Origin: Tubiluchus corallicola
Taxonomy: Eukaryota > Priapulida > Priapulimorpha > Priapulimorphida > Tubiluchidae
NCBI GenBank assembly: GCA_030141605.1
Contig: JAQGDQ010000015.1
Location: forward strand, 374,001 to 438,000
Direction: 5' to 3'
DNA: 64,000 nt
A program made the position numbers and the translations under genes. Positions 41,201 to 56,073 of this stretch are shown here, piece after piece. Position 1 is the stretch's first letter. Each line of letters starts with the position of its first letter. Under the pieces are notes generated by a model, which made no database searches, was not told the origin of the DNA, and was given only the letters and a program-made list of their open reading frames with translations.

Positions 41201-42731
41201 ATTGCAGGTAGGTGGCTGCGAGTGCAAAAAATTCTGAACTCCACATGACATCAGAAGCAAGAGCTGCGTGTAATTAAGTTGATTAAAACTACCTAGAATA
41301 AATATTTAACAAACGGACTTTAGTACACCATTAATTTAAAGATATTTTGAGGAGTATAAACCGCTAATGACAATTAAAGAATCACAGCTTAATAATGTTA
41401 GTTCCCTACCCATTGTTATTCAAAGAACAATAAGTCTTTAGAGGGAGTCTTAAACTTATCATGCATCAAATTCATTTTAGAATGTTACTGCTCACTCGAA
41501 ACAATGTTGTACGCCAATCCAAGCCCCGAAAATTTTATCCTGTCAATGGCCAGAAAGAAAGAGGCTCGCATTTAAAGACCTACATGACACAGATTTTTTC
41601 CGGAGTGAGTAACCTGTGCTCAATAGTAATAGACTCGTGTGTATACAATGGTCAGATAATGCAATGAAGTACCTGCCAGTTTTTTTAATTTTCCCTACTA
41701 ATCAGTTGACGACCTAAAAAACTTAAATAGGCAGGAAGGCTGGCAATGTTTCCAGTACTGGAATACCCTGTAATGAGTAAATCGTTTGAGTTCAATAGTC
41801 TGAGGCTCTGTAGAAACTGTTTACTTTCTGTTTCTATAACGATTTAAGATCGCTCTACAAGGGAATACTTTCAATAAATTGAGATATTAGATGCTCTTGA
41901 TTGCACGTTAGCGGCGGGATGGAATTATTCGAGGACAGTATACGGCTACTATAGAATTTACAATACACCATGTTACGCATAATAAAACGTAAGCTTACTA
42001 CTTTATTTTAATACAGAAAAGAAAGTTTATAAACATATACAATCAAATTTTGTTTTTCAACTTTGACAGTTTGCCGCTTGATTACCTGTCGTGAATTTTA
42101 CCTGTGTTGACGGCTACCTAAGAGGGGGACGGCAAATTTTCGAAAAAATGAACCCATTCAGCATATACGCCTGAATTTCTGCGGAAATAGGACGTAATAA
42201 CAATTTTTGCAAGACAGGTTTTTTAGGCGTTCAACAATTTTATTATTCATACAACTAGCGGACCATGATGACAAAAGAGCGAGGCGGATTCAGGCAAGAT
42301 GGAAAAGAAATGTTAAGACGGAAATTCGCCAATGTCTTACTAAAATTTTGGACAGTTTGCAGAAATATACGATCAGCATACTTCGGTACAATCCGCTACA
42401 GTTCAACAAATCAAAAGTTAAGTGTTAGTTGAGCACTTTTTAACTAACCAAAGTTGTCTCACACAAAAATTGACGACGCAGAATTGTACACAGGTAGTTC
42501 TCTTTTTCATATGCCCGAGCTGTTGTCATTATGCAAATTTGGCAAATTGTTGTCCAGCTGGCCGGTACAGTGCGGCTGAAATTACCCAAATCAAACGCTT
42601 AAAAATATTTTGCACGGCCGCAACTCTTGCGGGGAAATTAAATAATGCAGAGAGTATTGACCCTGCCGCGCATGATAATGAGCTTCGTAGTAAATACAGC
42701 AGGAGCGGTTGTACGACAACATCCACGTCGG

Positions 42732-42745
42732 CTTCCAGGGGGCAC
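42732..42745 (+). promoter_or_regulatory. CTCF-like motif (12/14)
   Basis: CTTCCAGGGGGCAC keeps the AGGGGGCAC core, with two mismatches in the less constrained left part. Confidence 0.3.
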
Positions 42746-45700
42746 TCCACTTTGTACTAGCAACGCCACCTACAGCAAACTGCTGTAAATGCTGAAAACG
42801 AAAGTATTATGTACGGAAAACAATGTGCCAAACTTTGGAACATCTAGGTTAAGATACTTAAGGAAAATAATTTAGTTTGAGCTTTTGACATCTGAACCCC
42901 CTGTAAAAGTCGCCACTGGATGTGCTCCTTTCATCACGGATACTGCGGAGGTAATTACAATGATTCTCGTCATTTATAAATTAATAGAAAGTAAGAAATG
43001 TAGTGAATGATTTCTCACTACGTGCAGAGGAACAATGAAACTATTCACCTTTAATTACGTTATTACTTTATTTTCTACTGTAATTTCACAGTCTTGTTGT
43101 GGCAGGAAAAACTTACAGATTTAAATTATTTTAGATAAATGCACACCTAAACACTTAAAATATTTAGGCTCACAAAATCTAATAATCTAATAGTTTTTTC
43201 TTAGATATGCTAGTACCCTTAATGCAAGTAATGCAATCCAAAATGTTTTTTCATTGGTAAATTTTGTTACATCATTTAAGTGGTGCCTCATTCAACAAAA
43301 CTAAAGATAATAATAATTATAATAATGCATATAAATCTACAGCGTTTCCTAGGTAACTGAAGATGATGGTTCAGAAGATGGAATGACCGGATAGACTACA
43401 ATATTAAGAAGCCCAGCAAAAACGACTAATTCTGAGAGTACAAGAAGTGAAAATAGCCAAAACATGTCAACACTGTTCATTAGAGAGAAAACTCTGACGA
43501 ATTATGTATGATATATAATTGTTTTAGGATATATAGCTGTCTGGTTTATACAAAATATGAGCAGACATGAGACCCTTTCGTCAATAAATAACTTCATTAC
43601 CTACAAAACGGCATTTTTGCAATATAGTGTTCAAACTCAATGTTTTCATGCCCGTGATGATGTTGGAGTTAGTAGTACGAATAACAAGGGTTAGTATGGG
43701 TAACAAGGTCCATAGTGCATCATTATCCGCTACTTATACTAGTTAAGTATCCAGCGGCTTGAAGTTCGACTAAGTCATTTTAATCTTCGAATAAGCAACC
43801 TACACACCGCTACATAAAAGAAGGCTTGACCGCACATGCATGCGCGAATTCACTAGTCTGATTCGTATTACTAATTAACTTATTTAAGAAAAGGTATATG
43901 CAGAATGATCACACAAAGATACTGACAATTTGGCCTTGCTTTAAAAACAGCGATACAACTTTAATTTTCATATGTTGAGCAAGAATTTTTAAAAAGTTAA
44001 TGCATGACTGAGTCATACCTGTGGAAATTCTTTATTCGCGGAATGGAATTTAAAAACGCACAAAACGTCAGCAACAAACTGGCATTTTGTACCTTTGAGT
44101 AAGATACAGAAAAAATTATGAAGCTTTGTAAAGGCATTTGAGAAGTTGCTTCATGCATGCCCCACTAAAAGCGAAGACTCAGCCAAACATCTCTTGACCA
44201 ATGGTAGTCTTAACTATAGCGAGTGAATACCAGTTGGTTCTAATTTTTCAGCACTAACAAAACGAGTCGTTCAACCCTTAAACACTGTGCTGACTGGGGA
44301 TAAGGAACAGCAAGCAAAACAAGATGAAGTCAGCAAGAGATTAATTTAAACCAATAAGAAATATCCAGGGATGCATTGCCACTAGGGCTAAGGGGCGTCA
44401 AAAAAAATCTAGGAAGAATTATGCATGAAGCTGTCACAAATCAAAAATCTCGCTCTTCAATTTTTACAAATATAAATCAAGTGATTGAAGCCATTTCATT
44501 CGCTCTGAATAGTATTAACCCTATGAATGTATCCGCCCCTTTGTATACTGTTAAGACATAGTGGACTTTGTGAAATGCGATCTTTCTAAACATCAGCCGC
44601 CCCCGTTGAGCTCGCAAATTTACAAATTTTACAAGCTGTCCAACAGGATGGCAATGTTGTTGAAACACACCCCGCTGACCAGAGTGGATTGAGAAAAAGC
44701 AACCCATGTGTTGAACAGAACAGCTCATTAAATTCAACATCTTGGACAGTATAAAATCTTCCACTCATGCCATCTGGGTATCTCTTACGATTAAACTCTG
44801 TTCTCATTGTTGTATGGTGATAGCATTATTATTACAAAACATTTTTTCCAATGTTTTAACTTGAAATGAAATGATTTGTTTAGATTTGCCTGATGGCCAC
44901 GGCTAATTAAAGATTCGAATGCCAAAGAAAACTGAAAATAACTTATCTGCATTTTGCCACTCAAAAGGCGCTGCACTGTCACACATATACTCACGTTATT
45001 TATCCACCCTACAGCCTCGTCTTGGTATCAGAATTTGTTTCGACAAAATTCATTTTAAAATGACCTATTATGAACTACAGAAGATATAAATGTCGTGGTT
45101 GGTATTTAAGATAAAATAATTTTTAACCATTTACATAATTTTTGATACTGAGTTACATAACTACCTTGTAAATTTAGACATTGGCCACCCACAAACGAAA
45201 TTTCGCATCCGGGCGCTGTCCGGCACAAAATTTGATTTATGGAAAACCCAATCGGTTTGTTTAGATTTGCAACGCAGCTGCGACCATATGGATCTAAACA
45301 CGAAAGGGTCTTTCAAAATTGCGCACACACGGTTCGGAATGAAAATGGACGAAATTTTATGGATTGCTGTTGATGGCCATGCAACATTCTCCTATTTACA
45401 CCAAACGGGAATAAATGTCTCCTTTTATTTGAAAATGGTAAATGGGGAATAGACAAAGGGCCCGGTGATTGGGTGACAGAGTCGAGCAGCTGCAAGCGGC
45501 CATGTAAATTTTTACAGAATTTTGTAAAAACGGCAGCGTTTTGTGTGTATAGTGCGGGCGTGACCTACTTACGCTCAACGCTCATTGGGGAATTTTTTGC
45601 AGTGAAATTCACTAGTGACATTTCCGTTTTAACAAAAGAGTCGAGGTGCCATTTATGAAGGCGTTGGTACATGGGTGTTTGGATGGGGAGGACGGAAAAT

Positions 45701-48053
45701 GACATATAAGACAGCAGCTTCCAGCAAATAAGAAAACTGACGAGAAGTTATAAAAAGTCTTATCTCTATCTGAACCAAAGAAAAATTGAGTCAAACATGG
45801 AATTACTATTTAAAAGCTCATGCATAAAAGTTGAAACAATATTAATTTATACTGTGAAGGTACAATTATCCGAAGTTTATCAGCATTTTATACTATTTAC
45901 AAATGAATTCTGCAACAGAAGTGATGAATTAGAGTACGCCTATGTGAACAGACTTCGGCTAAATGTACCATTGTAGTATAAACTGGCACAATTAAAACTT
46001 TTATGTATAACCTTTTTATCACTAATCCCATTTTAGTTAAATCTTTCTGCTGTTATCTCAATTGATTGTAGCTTTAAAACAAAGCTTAATATAGTACTCA
46101 TTGCAGTGAAGCTAAATATGTGATATAAAAACTTTTGATGAAAGCGTGTTATGAAAAACAATCATAAACAAACAAAAAAATCAAGGATATAAACAATTCC
46201 AATTTGCTTAATAATTATAGAAGTTGTTATTCACTCCAACATATGAGGTTGCTAATCTCTTGTCGAGGTGAAACTATCTAGCCAATCCTGAGCCTAATAT
46301 AAACACAGCACAGGTCATAACCACATTTGCTGGACACAAATGAGAAAAATACAAATCCAAACACTTTCAGCAAATAATTTTTCAGACAAATCGTGCATAG
46401 AAAAGAGGAGCTGACTTGACGGGCAAATGGCGGTTATTTAGCTGCCATCCTGAATAGGAAGTTGGGTTATGAAACTTGTCAAAATAGAGTTGAATACATC
46501 CAATAAAGGGGTTAAAATGCATAGCTTCTGCAAACAAGATAGGGGTTCAAAAGAAAAATTACTATATGCATATTAGCTTGCGCTTAGCTTGATAACCTAA
46601 ATAGTTACACAACTTTGACAGTTTAAAGCAAAGATTGTTGTTGCCACACGACACAATTATTGAACGGGGTCCAAAGAAAGGATGCGACGAAAGAAAACCT
46701 TTTTACATTTTGTAATAAGAATTTATAATAAACAGTTTTGTTGCACTCCCAAGAATTATAGAAGCAGAGTTAATGGCGTAAATTTTTCTTTGTGAAAGTT
46801 TTGGCTATGCCTCCGAGCAAACGTATAAAAAGCCTATGTGTTTGACACAAGCATCTAACCTTGGCAAGGCATCTGCTCGCCAGCCAACAAAAGGCCTATT
46901 TCGGTAAATCACAATTTCAACTTAAAACTGCTCTCACAAACCAGCACAAAGCGAGCCAGGTGCACCGGACTTTTGGGGTAAAAACTGCAAAAAATTGAAA
47001 CAGACAGAGAGAAAGAGGTGTGCGAAGTATACACAGTGAGCTATGGAAATCACACGCGGTGATTTAGTACTTAAGAGGAGAAAATCCGAGTCATCAATGG
47101 CGAACACAATCACAATTTTGCTGTCAACTTAAGGCTAATCACAATGTCACAACAGCCTAGAGTTAAACGTGTTAACAAAATGTATGAGAGGGTAAGGCCC
47201 AAGGCACTTATTACGCATCTCGGTCCGGCCAGATGCCAATATTTCTGAATGGGCAAAGCGTTACCTGGGCTAATTTTTTAATATTTCAGTTGGACGAATA
47301 ATTATAGGTAGTATAGGTAGGCAAATAGAGCCGGAGACCGAGTTAAACTGGACTGACAAAGGTGCACGGCGGGGTTTGCCCGATGGCTACAATCACCCAA
47401 TCGCCAGGTGTAGCATTTTGGCAAAAACCACTAAAGACTAGAAGAATTGGCCATACTAATGAGTAACAATATGGCCAATATGAATATTAGAAAAGTAAAA
47501 TTGTAATGTGAATTAAAAAAATAAAATAAAGACCACAAATGTACAAATTATTATTACTGATTGTTAACAACGCGATCAGCCAATGACAATGTTTGCCTGC
47601 TTGGTCATAAAATTAGCTTCTCCTTGCAAAACATCTTAAATAAAAGCTTGTCTTCGAATTGTTTCAGTCCTTTACAACTTTTAAGAACGTAAAACACTCG
47701 GCAAAATGTAGCTACATTTTGTCCACTAGAGTAAACAGAACCTGGCCTTCGCCGCAACAAAAGGCTTGCTGAATATTCACGCCAAGTCCCCTTTCTGTCA
47801 AAAAACTCCTTTTAAGCACGAATGTAGACTTTGAGAATACCACCTCCCTGGTCGAATGAAAGGGTAAAGAAAAGGTAGACAACGAACAGAGGTGGATTTC
47901 CTTACAAGCACAGCAAGAAAGGAAATGCACGTCTTGCTTTTTTCTAGGTTGCCAACGTTTTTTCAAAGCTTGTAAATGAGTCGGCACAATCAGTTGAAAT
48001 ATCTTTTAAAATGCGCGAACTTTGCCATAGCTAGCCAAGCGCATCCAGAAGGA

Positions 48054-48067
48054 CCAGCAGGGGGCAG
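48054..48067 (+). promoter_or_regulatory. CTCF-type binding motif (14/14 to consensus)
   Basis: CCAGCAGGGGGCAG is a perfect match to CCASYAGRKGGCRS, inside the large non-coding block. Confidence 0.5.
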
Positions 48068-51000
48068 TCACCACAGCCAGGAAAGATGACAAGGCGCCGA
48101 TAAATTTTTGAAACTTCAGATAAAACTTAGATTCTAACTCTCACGCTATTGCGAAAATTTTAGAAATATTCCCAGGATGCAGTTCAGGATAATAACATTT
48201 TAGCGTCCATGGATACGCTCCCTAGCGACCGTATCATAGACAAACAGTGCATTGTGCGTTCTTTATTAGATGTTTTTTCTTCTCAACCACTGACCATGAG
48301 AAAATAGAATTAGAAATGATTTAAGTTTCTGTGTCGCTATAGCATAGAAGAATAACAAATTGAAAATAATTAGATGCAATTAAAAACGGGTTTTGAGTTT
48401 AATCACCAAACAATGGCGTAGAGCTGACATACATATTTCGTTTTGTTGCCTTAGTAGGAAACTTTTCTGTTTGTCAATGTTTTCGTTAGTTTACGCCTGT
48501 CAAAACATAAAGATCTCTTTCAAAGGCTCAACAATGCTCTAATTCTGCACAACTATTTCTCCACTGTCCAGTGAAAAATTATGATTGCAGTTTTCAACAA
48601 TCTGCGGCCAATTTCACCAGTCAACTTAAACCTAATTGCACCGAACTTTTCTAAAGGTCGGAGACATTTTCCGCTCATTGAATTTTGCATGTTATGGTTT
48701 TTTGTGCCGGTTTCTCTAATCCAAGAACTAGACCAACACTCACAGTCTGACATCTTAATAAGCATAAATCGACCCCTAACAAACTTGGCGCAAATTGCAC
48801 AAAAATCTATTTTACGTCTTCAAAAGCTTTTACGAATATGAGAACGTTTAGAACTTGGGAATCTATTTGCGGCGTTTGAGAAACTCTTATTTATCAATTC
48901 TGTTGATTTTATAAAATCCGGTTACACGCTTTGTTGCTGTGGCCTGCTGCTGTTTCCAGCTTATTGATCATTGACCACAATTTCAATCGCCTCCCGTTGC
49001 TTAGCGACCACAAAGCCGTTATAACCGTAAATACTTTCACCAACACAAATTAAGCGAAATATGGAATATTGTCATTTCACACATGTCACAAAAGAAAATG
49101 AAAAGACGAAATTTCGCGTTCAGTGAAGCCTACAAGACATCAGAAGACAAAATAGTTTGAAAGGATTTTATTTTTATTAGTTACTTTATTTGTGAATACG
49201 AATAAATTAAAAAGAATGACGAATTTTAGATAAACGTCGTTTCGGCGTTTTTAGTGATTGCAACCTCCTAATTACGCAGGATTAAAAGTGAAAAACCAAT
49301 AATTAATGCCCCTAGTAATAGCACTTATTGCTTCTGTAACCTTGAAAAAGCAACTTCGGCATTTGTAGTCACAATACTACTAAACATTGCACGTTGACAT
49401 TTTCGCATACTGACCTCAGATTACGGTTCTGCAGATGAAAAAGTCCAACTTTAAAATGGAATAAAACGTGGAACGAATAAAGCCATCTTGGTGACGTGAC
49501 CGAAAGGGTATTAGCTTCAGAGCTTAAAAACATAAACTCATATTTTCCTAATAAAAACGTGATAATGTTTAACATGGCTGAAATTTGGAATTTTGGAAGA
49601 CAACATTTTTAACTTCAAATATTTGAAAGAAGGAAATTTGGCCAAATTTATATTAAACAAGGCACAAAAATGATGAACGGAAAAACAAGACATGTTTTTC
49701 TCTTCTGCCTTTGGCTTCTGCGTTATCTACCCTGCGATTATGTGCAGCGGAAATACATCAATATTCCTCCAGCAATATCTTGTAATAGCCAGTAAAAAAT
49801 TATAGGTCTACAGTAACATCAACACGCTACATGCATGCAACAACCTATACTCGTGCTACACAAATAAAGCACAATTTAACTAATAGCCTTTTGTTCCGAA
49901 CGTTAAGGCGTCTGATAGGGGCGTCAACCACAAAACAGCATAATCTGACTAATGGAGTAGTTTTTCTTAAATAGAAGTTTGGAAGTTTAAAATACTTTTG
50001 GGAAAACGTTTTGGAGCAATTTACAATTTCACTTGGTATAAAATTCGCATTTAAAAATGATGGAACCGCCCATTTTGTGGCGAAGAATCAATTTACGTTG
50101 TGATCGATCAATTTACGCCAACCAAATAAGAGAATTTTCGTTGCTTAAGGTGAATATTCTTTGAAGGTTGGTTTTAATTTCAGTGAATATGGGCAAATTC
50201 GTTTGTTAGTTAATTTTTATGTTCGGGAAATAGTTCACGAAGTATGCTTATTTAAACATTTACTCAACTTCACACACCAGTCAGTAAGCCCTTTCACAAG
50301 TTATATTAAGAGAATTGATAAAACTACTCTAGTTAACTCACCGTGGCCAAGAGGCCCACGGCATGAAACTAAAAAATGATGGCCGTAAAAACATACTGCA
50401 AGCCTACAAAGCCTAAAAATGTTTTTTTTTTGTTTTCACACGTCAAGTATGCGAAATTTGACGAATAAGACATCAAAAACGATAAAAGTCTAATTTTAAG
50501 ATTCCAGGAATCGGAATTGAATTTATGAACAGTCAGAACAACAATTATCCCTTCAGCAAAAAGACTGATCATCGTTTCTGCAATTTGTACACCTCTCGCG
50601 TGAATCAGTCAGTAGAGCAGACTGTAGATTGATGACTCATGCATTTACTGCAAGTTAAATTGTCAATAATTGTAATTCTGCATGATTTAGTACCGCGTGT
50701 CAAGTGGAGCTTGTATTATTATTAGTCTGTGGCGACTTACAATTTTCACATTCATTTAAAAATCGACTTTCAGGTGCATGTAAGTTAACATTACAGAAAG
50801 ATCTCCAATTTCTAAAGATTTGAAAAGCGAGACAAGAAAACGTTGCAAAAGTAAATACGCCAAAAAATGAGTGCAAAATTAAACAATTAAGCAATGAGAC
50901 CACAGCATATAATTCTAATAATTCATATCAGTACGTAAAAGTGTTAAGCAAATGAATTTTTTAAGAGGTTTATTAGCTCCGCTTCTATGTAGAGTAAATC

Positions 51001-54000
51001 TGGCTAGGTCTTTGAAGGGGCCTAAATTTTCAAAATGCTGGCAGTGTACATAAAAAAATACGCGAATGCCGTGCTTCCCCTTTTTACTCTCCAGGGGCTA
51101 CATTGTTGGGTGTGGCCACTGCAAATTTTCTGGAAAGCTCAAGGGGTAAATTTACCCAAACAAAGAACCGCGAACTAGCTGGGTTGCAGTCAAAATCGAC
51201 TCGGACATTCGATTATAATACAAGTCAAACTAATTAAGCGTGTTTGTCGGCGGGTTGGTAAATTTCATTATCCTGTCTGCTGCGCCAAGCTCAAGCTCTT
51301 TCATTTGCATGAGGTGAAACAAAAGATTAGCTGAACGCAAAATAGAAACTTCAAATTCCACTCATATTTAGAAGAAAGAGTTGACAAAGGAAAGGTAGTG
51401 AAAACGGGTTTTGTAAGCGTCGCCAGCGTTAAGTTGTAAACAATTAAACGTTTGTGGACAATCCAGTTATGTAACGAGTGTCCACTGTCCGCTTTGTTGT
51501 AATCTTCTAAAGCTATAAATGCAATCCGGGAAAGAAAATTTACTGTCAGACAAAATAACGAGCTGAGTACGAAAATAGGGCAAACCTTTGGTAATGCGCG
51601 TTATAGGTGTTCTGTTTCAATTTTAAGCATGGACAATAAAATTTTTCACACATTCAAAAACTTTAATGTATGAGTGTGAAAATGTGATGTTATTAGTGTT
51701 CTTAAAATGATGATGGTTTTATTAAATCAACATTTTTAATAATTATGCAGTATGCATAGCATGCTGAAAGAGGTCTATGATTACGACCGTCGAACCAATC
51801 CCATTTACAAAATGATTAAAAAACTGTTACTGAACGAGACGTAAAATATGTATTTGTCCTATTAATTTTCCTGCACGACATAATAAATTTAGCCCTAGCA
51901 TTGTGAGGAAATAACACTGTTGTATAGTACAAACGTCCCATAACGCACGTATTGGGAAACGCAGAGAAGGCTTACAAATTCCCTAAAATGTCGTTTTACA
52001 AACATAAAACCTATCTATAATGACTCTACGCTTGCCCGCAGCCCTGCCCGTTACCATGGTGATTAGCAAATTTATTCAAAAATTTTTCATCCGATAATAT
52101 ATTATACAGGACGCGACATAATTAAAGCGTGCATGGTAATCAGGCGCGCTAATTGCAGATGACCAGCGCGGTCGTAATTAGGTTTCTCTAATTTTAGCTG
52201 AAATGCATCAATTTATTGAAGGGGCAAACAAAGGAAGATGGTTTCCATCACAACCAGAAGCTGAGAATTTAAACCTCGTGTCAGTGACACGCGAGAGGGA
52301 TGGTAAACTCTATTGTTATTAGTCATCATTATTATTCAACAATGCAGGAAAAACAACAGTTTAAAATGAAGCATTTTTAAGAGGAATACATTTAGCATAC
52401 AAAACGATCACACCTATAAAAGTTCTAATTCCGAATGCGATTGATATTTTTAAGACATACAAAATATGAAGTAATGCCGTGTGTCAATTTTGGCATCGAT
52501 AGGTGAGCATGCATCAGATACGGTTAGACAAAGGATTAATTTGCTCTCTTTACTGAGAATAATAAAGTAATCATACGGTAGCTAACTTCTCTGCATTTAT
52601 CTTACAAATGTGCCACAGGAGTCCTGGCAGAACCACCAACCCTTGAAACAGAAATTTGTTAAACTGCCCAAGCTCCGCAACATCAACCATAGTAAATAAC
52701 ATGATTATATTCAGCACCCATGGTAACTGACCAATGATCAAAGTAACGTCTGAAGCAAAGCCTAATTATGTAATATGCAAGTTTATATAATATACAGTTG
52801 TACACATAAATGTAACCGTACTATTGTATAGTACGTTTACATACTATTGTACTATTGTATCGTATCGCACCGTAGGCTCTCAAAATTCCCTTATGTTCCA
52901 ACTCGTTTAGCCTTACAATATAGTGAGATGTTTTTAATTATGCTTCTGTCAGGGACGGATGGCAGAGTTTTTCATCTACACCTACTCAAAATAACTCAGG
53001 ACAAGCCAATGGCTTCATTTTTTATAAGCTGTATGCGGTTTTATCTATTTGACAGACAAAGGCAAACATTTACTCCAAGAACTAATGGACGTTATTGGAT
53101 GCTGTTGGATCATAGGGTGACCCAGCTGTTACTGCTCAGTGACATAGTGCACCTAGGCAAATTATTTTATAAGAATCCTATATTATTTGCAGAAAAAAGT
53201 ATGTTCCAAGCTGACGGGTGCTTGTCTGGCGTGTACAAGCAGCGGGTATGTGATTTTGTAGCCCCCTTGCCTGGATGTGCCACCCGCTGAAGAGCTTTCG
53301 CATTCATTTTTCGCAGCTCTGCCGGACAAGCGTTTAGGCTTCCTTGCATGCAAAGGCAAACAAATTGTTGCTAGGCACTGCCGTTTTTCATCATCAATAC
53401 AGCATCCATCATTCTCCGTGACCTACTTTTAACGCGGATGAAATTTGCTCATAACGTAAAATGGAAATTTCGAAAAGGGGCGCACAGAATAAGCGTACAA
53501 CATCCCCAGAGATTCCGCGATGAATGAAAGCGCTCATATAGTTTTTTGCGCGGTGGACAGATGATACAAAATAGCTGACAAAACTCATCAACTTAAAATT
53601 TACAAAATGCATCTGGAAAAGAGGGAAAACAAAGATGATATCAGATGGAGATTGTGTTTCTACTGGGGATGCTGAAGAACACTTTTCAAACAGTTTTTTA
53701 AACTTTCTTCCGAACAGTGACAAGAGATAAAAACCTATACTAACAAAAGAGCAACCAAAAGAATTTTTGAGCAAGTTTCCATTAAAGATAATTTCTATGA
53801 AAACAAACATGTTTTTGAGAACATGAAAATGCTCTCCAAGGAGCGGTTGCTCTAAATGGAAAGTTTGATTGTTTTGCAATTCAGCCAAAATTAGTTTTCG
53901 TGAAAACACGTATATGAACCACACAGTTTTCATATGAAATGTGTAAGCTTTTCAACAGGACAAATTAAATTCGTCTGCACGAGTTCAGCAATTTGGAGAC

Positions 54001-56073
54001 CAATTTACAAAAACGTGTGCTCAGCAAAAAGAAATAATTTGCTCTTTAGGACCCATACGTATGGTAAATATTCAGTCTGACATTTTCATAGAAATTTTCA
54101 TTGCCATGAAAGAAACCACTTAAAAGAAACCATGAAAAGAGACAAATTTCTCTCAAATTAGTTTAAGAAACGTTCATTAGACACTGGCGAAATTGCCAGT
54201 ACTCAGTTACTACCCTCTCACTAGAAATTTTAGAAAACACTGCATGTAGTACTACTGCATATCGAGATTCAGAGATAGCATGTAACCCATCAATGCGCAT
54301 TTCACTTTTCCGCGAAGTCCTCCTACACGCTACGCAGCACAGCTCAGAACAGGGAAGCCAAGTTCGCTGTTGATTTAAAGGTTTATAAATCAATGGGATG
54401 ACCTAATTTCAAGCGACGTGCGACGTACACAAAAATGCCATACATATATATATACAAACTGCACTTACACACGCATGCACAACACACACACACACACACT
54501 TGGCATGAAAGTGCTTAAGATCATAAAAAGCGAGATGCAATGGATTCTGGGGTTAGCTATGTTCTTTCAAAGTAAGTTTCCCGTATTTCCCCCACATCCG
54601 TCTTTAGGATAAAGCACACATCAACGAATAAAATCTTAAAATAAATAATACAGGTAATATTCTAACATCCCTGATTTCGTACCTGGTAAAGTCACCCGAA
54701 ATAAGATGGATTTGGTATGATTGGGATAAGCTAAAAGACTAGTACATATTGTATTAACTAAGCATGTACCTAATCATGCGTAACGTACTTTATAACTACT
54801 TTTTACTTATAAATCTGTTCTCTCCCATTCATTAAATACCATATGTTATATAGTAAACAAACAAATTTTCCTTGCCCATGTTTCCTTTTGGGCATTGCTT
54901 TCTGTATATTACCAGATAAAATGTGTATTACACTTAGACATTATATACTTTATGACATTACAATTACAGTACAGCTCAGTTAAATTACTGATTTGGTTGA
55001 AATAAAAGAACGGCTTATAAAAAAACGCCTATTTTTACCGTGTTAATTTCATTGCCATGTACCATTTTTCAAAAAAATCAAATAAGATGCTTATTGTTCT
55101 GAGATCAAGGTCACTGGTAAGAAAAACTTTCTGACACAAAAGGAAACATGGACTACAATAAGGGACCAACTAATACAATAGCCATGAACATAAGTTTTAT
55201 ATATTACACAACATGGTTAAAACTACAGCCTACATAGGTGGTCCACTTAAAATTTGGTCAGAAGAAAGAACAAGAGGATATACAACAAGCGCAGAATTTT
55301 TCCATATAATAATAATATATTTCGCATTGCTAATCCTACCTTGGACATCTTTGGTAACGTAATCTTTATCCTTCCCAAAACATCATTTGGCTGTTGACTG
55401 CAGAACAGTGGAAGAATGCCTCTGGTCACCGAAGGATGAATGTCCGCTGACTAGACATAAGATGATGTGGCATAAGTCTTCCAAAGCTTGTCGATTGTTA
55501 TTGAAGGTCGCTTTTCAATAACCGTCATGGTTTCCAAAATGATATGATGCTGGAATCAATGTGCATTGTTCTTACCAAAATGCGATAATTTTCAGCATCA
55601 GTTCTTGCTTACACACCTGAATTAACAGGCGACTGAGTTTGAGGATAATTTGACTTAGAGAACACAGGACACAAATGTCTAACAATCAATTCTTAGTTAG
55701 TGTTGTAATTCTTTGGCCCAAACCAGTTCAAAAGAAGGCTAGAAGATGACTCAGTGGAATGGTAATTAAGCCACACAAAACATTATCCGCACAGCTATCA
55801 TAATGTATGACACACACAGTACAGACGCTCAACGATAAAGTTACAAGTTCATCAAGACATGCACTCTTGAGGTGCTTTTGGGCAAGGTATGAAGTTGCAC
55901 ATTATAGGCAAGGAGCCACTAGCTCCTGCTCCATGAGGTAGTTCAAATGCAATAAATAAAATCTGGAACTAAATAAGTCTCTTTGACTGGTGAGCATGTG
56001 ATGAGGTAGACCGTCGGCAAATTTCTGTTACGAAGTGAAATTTTTAGGCCATCTGCAAGTAGTAAATCGCCCA
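54001..56073. other. Region downstream of the zinc-finger gene
   Basis: AT-rich, with a short (CA)n. It should include the 3' UTR of the minus-strand zinc-finger gene next to 56074. I did not find a convincing poly(A) signal. Confidence 0.4.
54465..54500 (+). repeat. Short (CA)n microsatellite
   Basis: Imperfect ACACGCATGCACAACACA passes into a pure CA run. Confidence 0.75.

Larger units (their letters stand above)
31000..54000. other. Repeat-poor non-coding block, candidate regulatory landscape
   Basis: About 23 kb without a recognisable gene, transposon or microsatellite apart from the pyrimidine tract at 38.2 kb. CpG dinucleotides and palindromic factor-type motifs are commoner than in the flanks. 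It holds the CTCF-, HSE- and RFX-like motifs listed elsewhere. Two longer reading frames (52847-53290 plus, 53409-53933 minus) have no recognisable domain. Confidence 0.45.
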
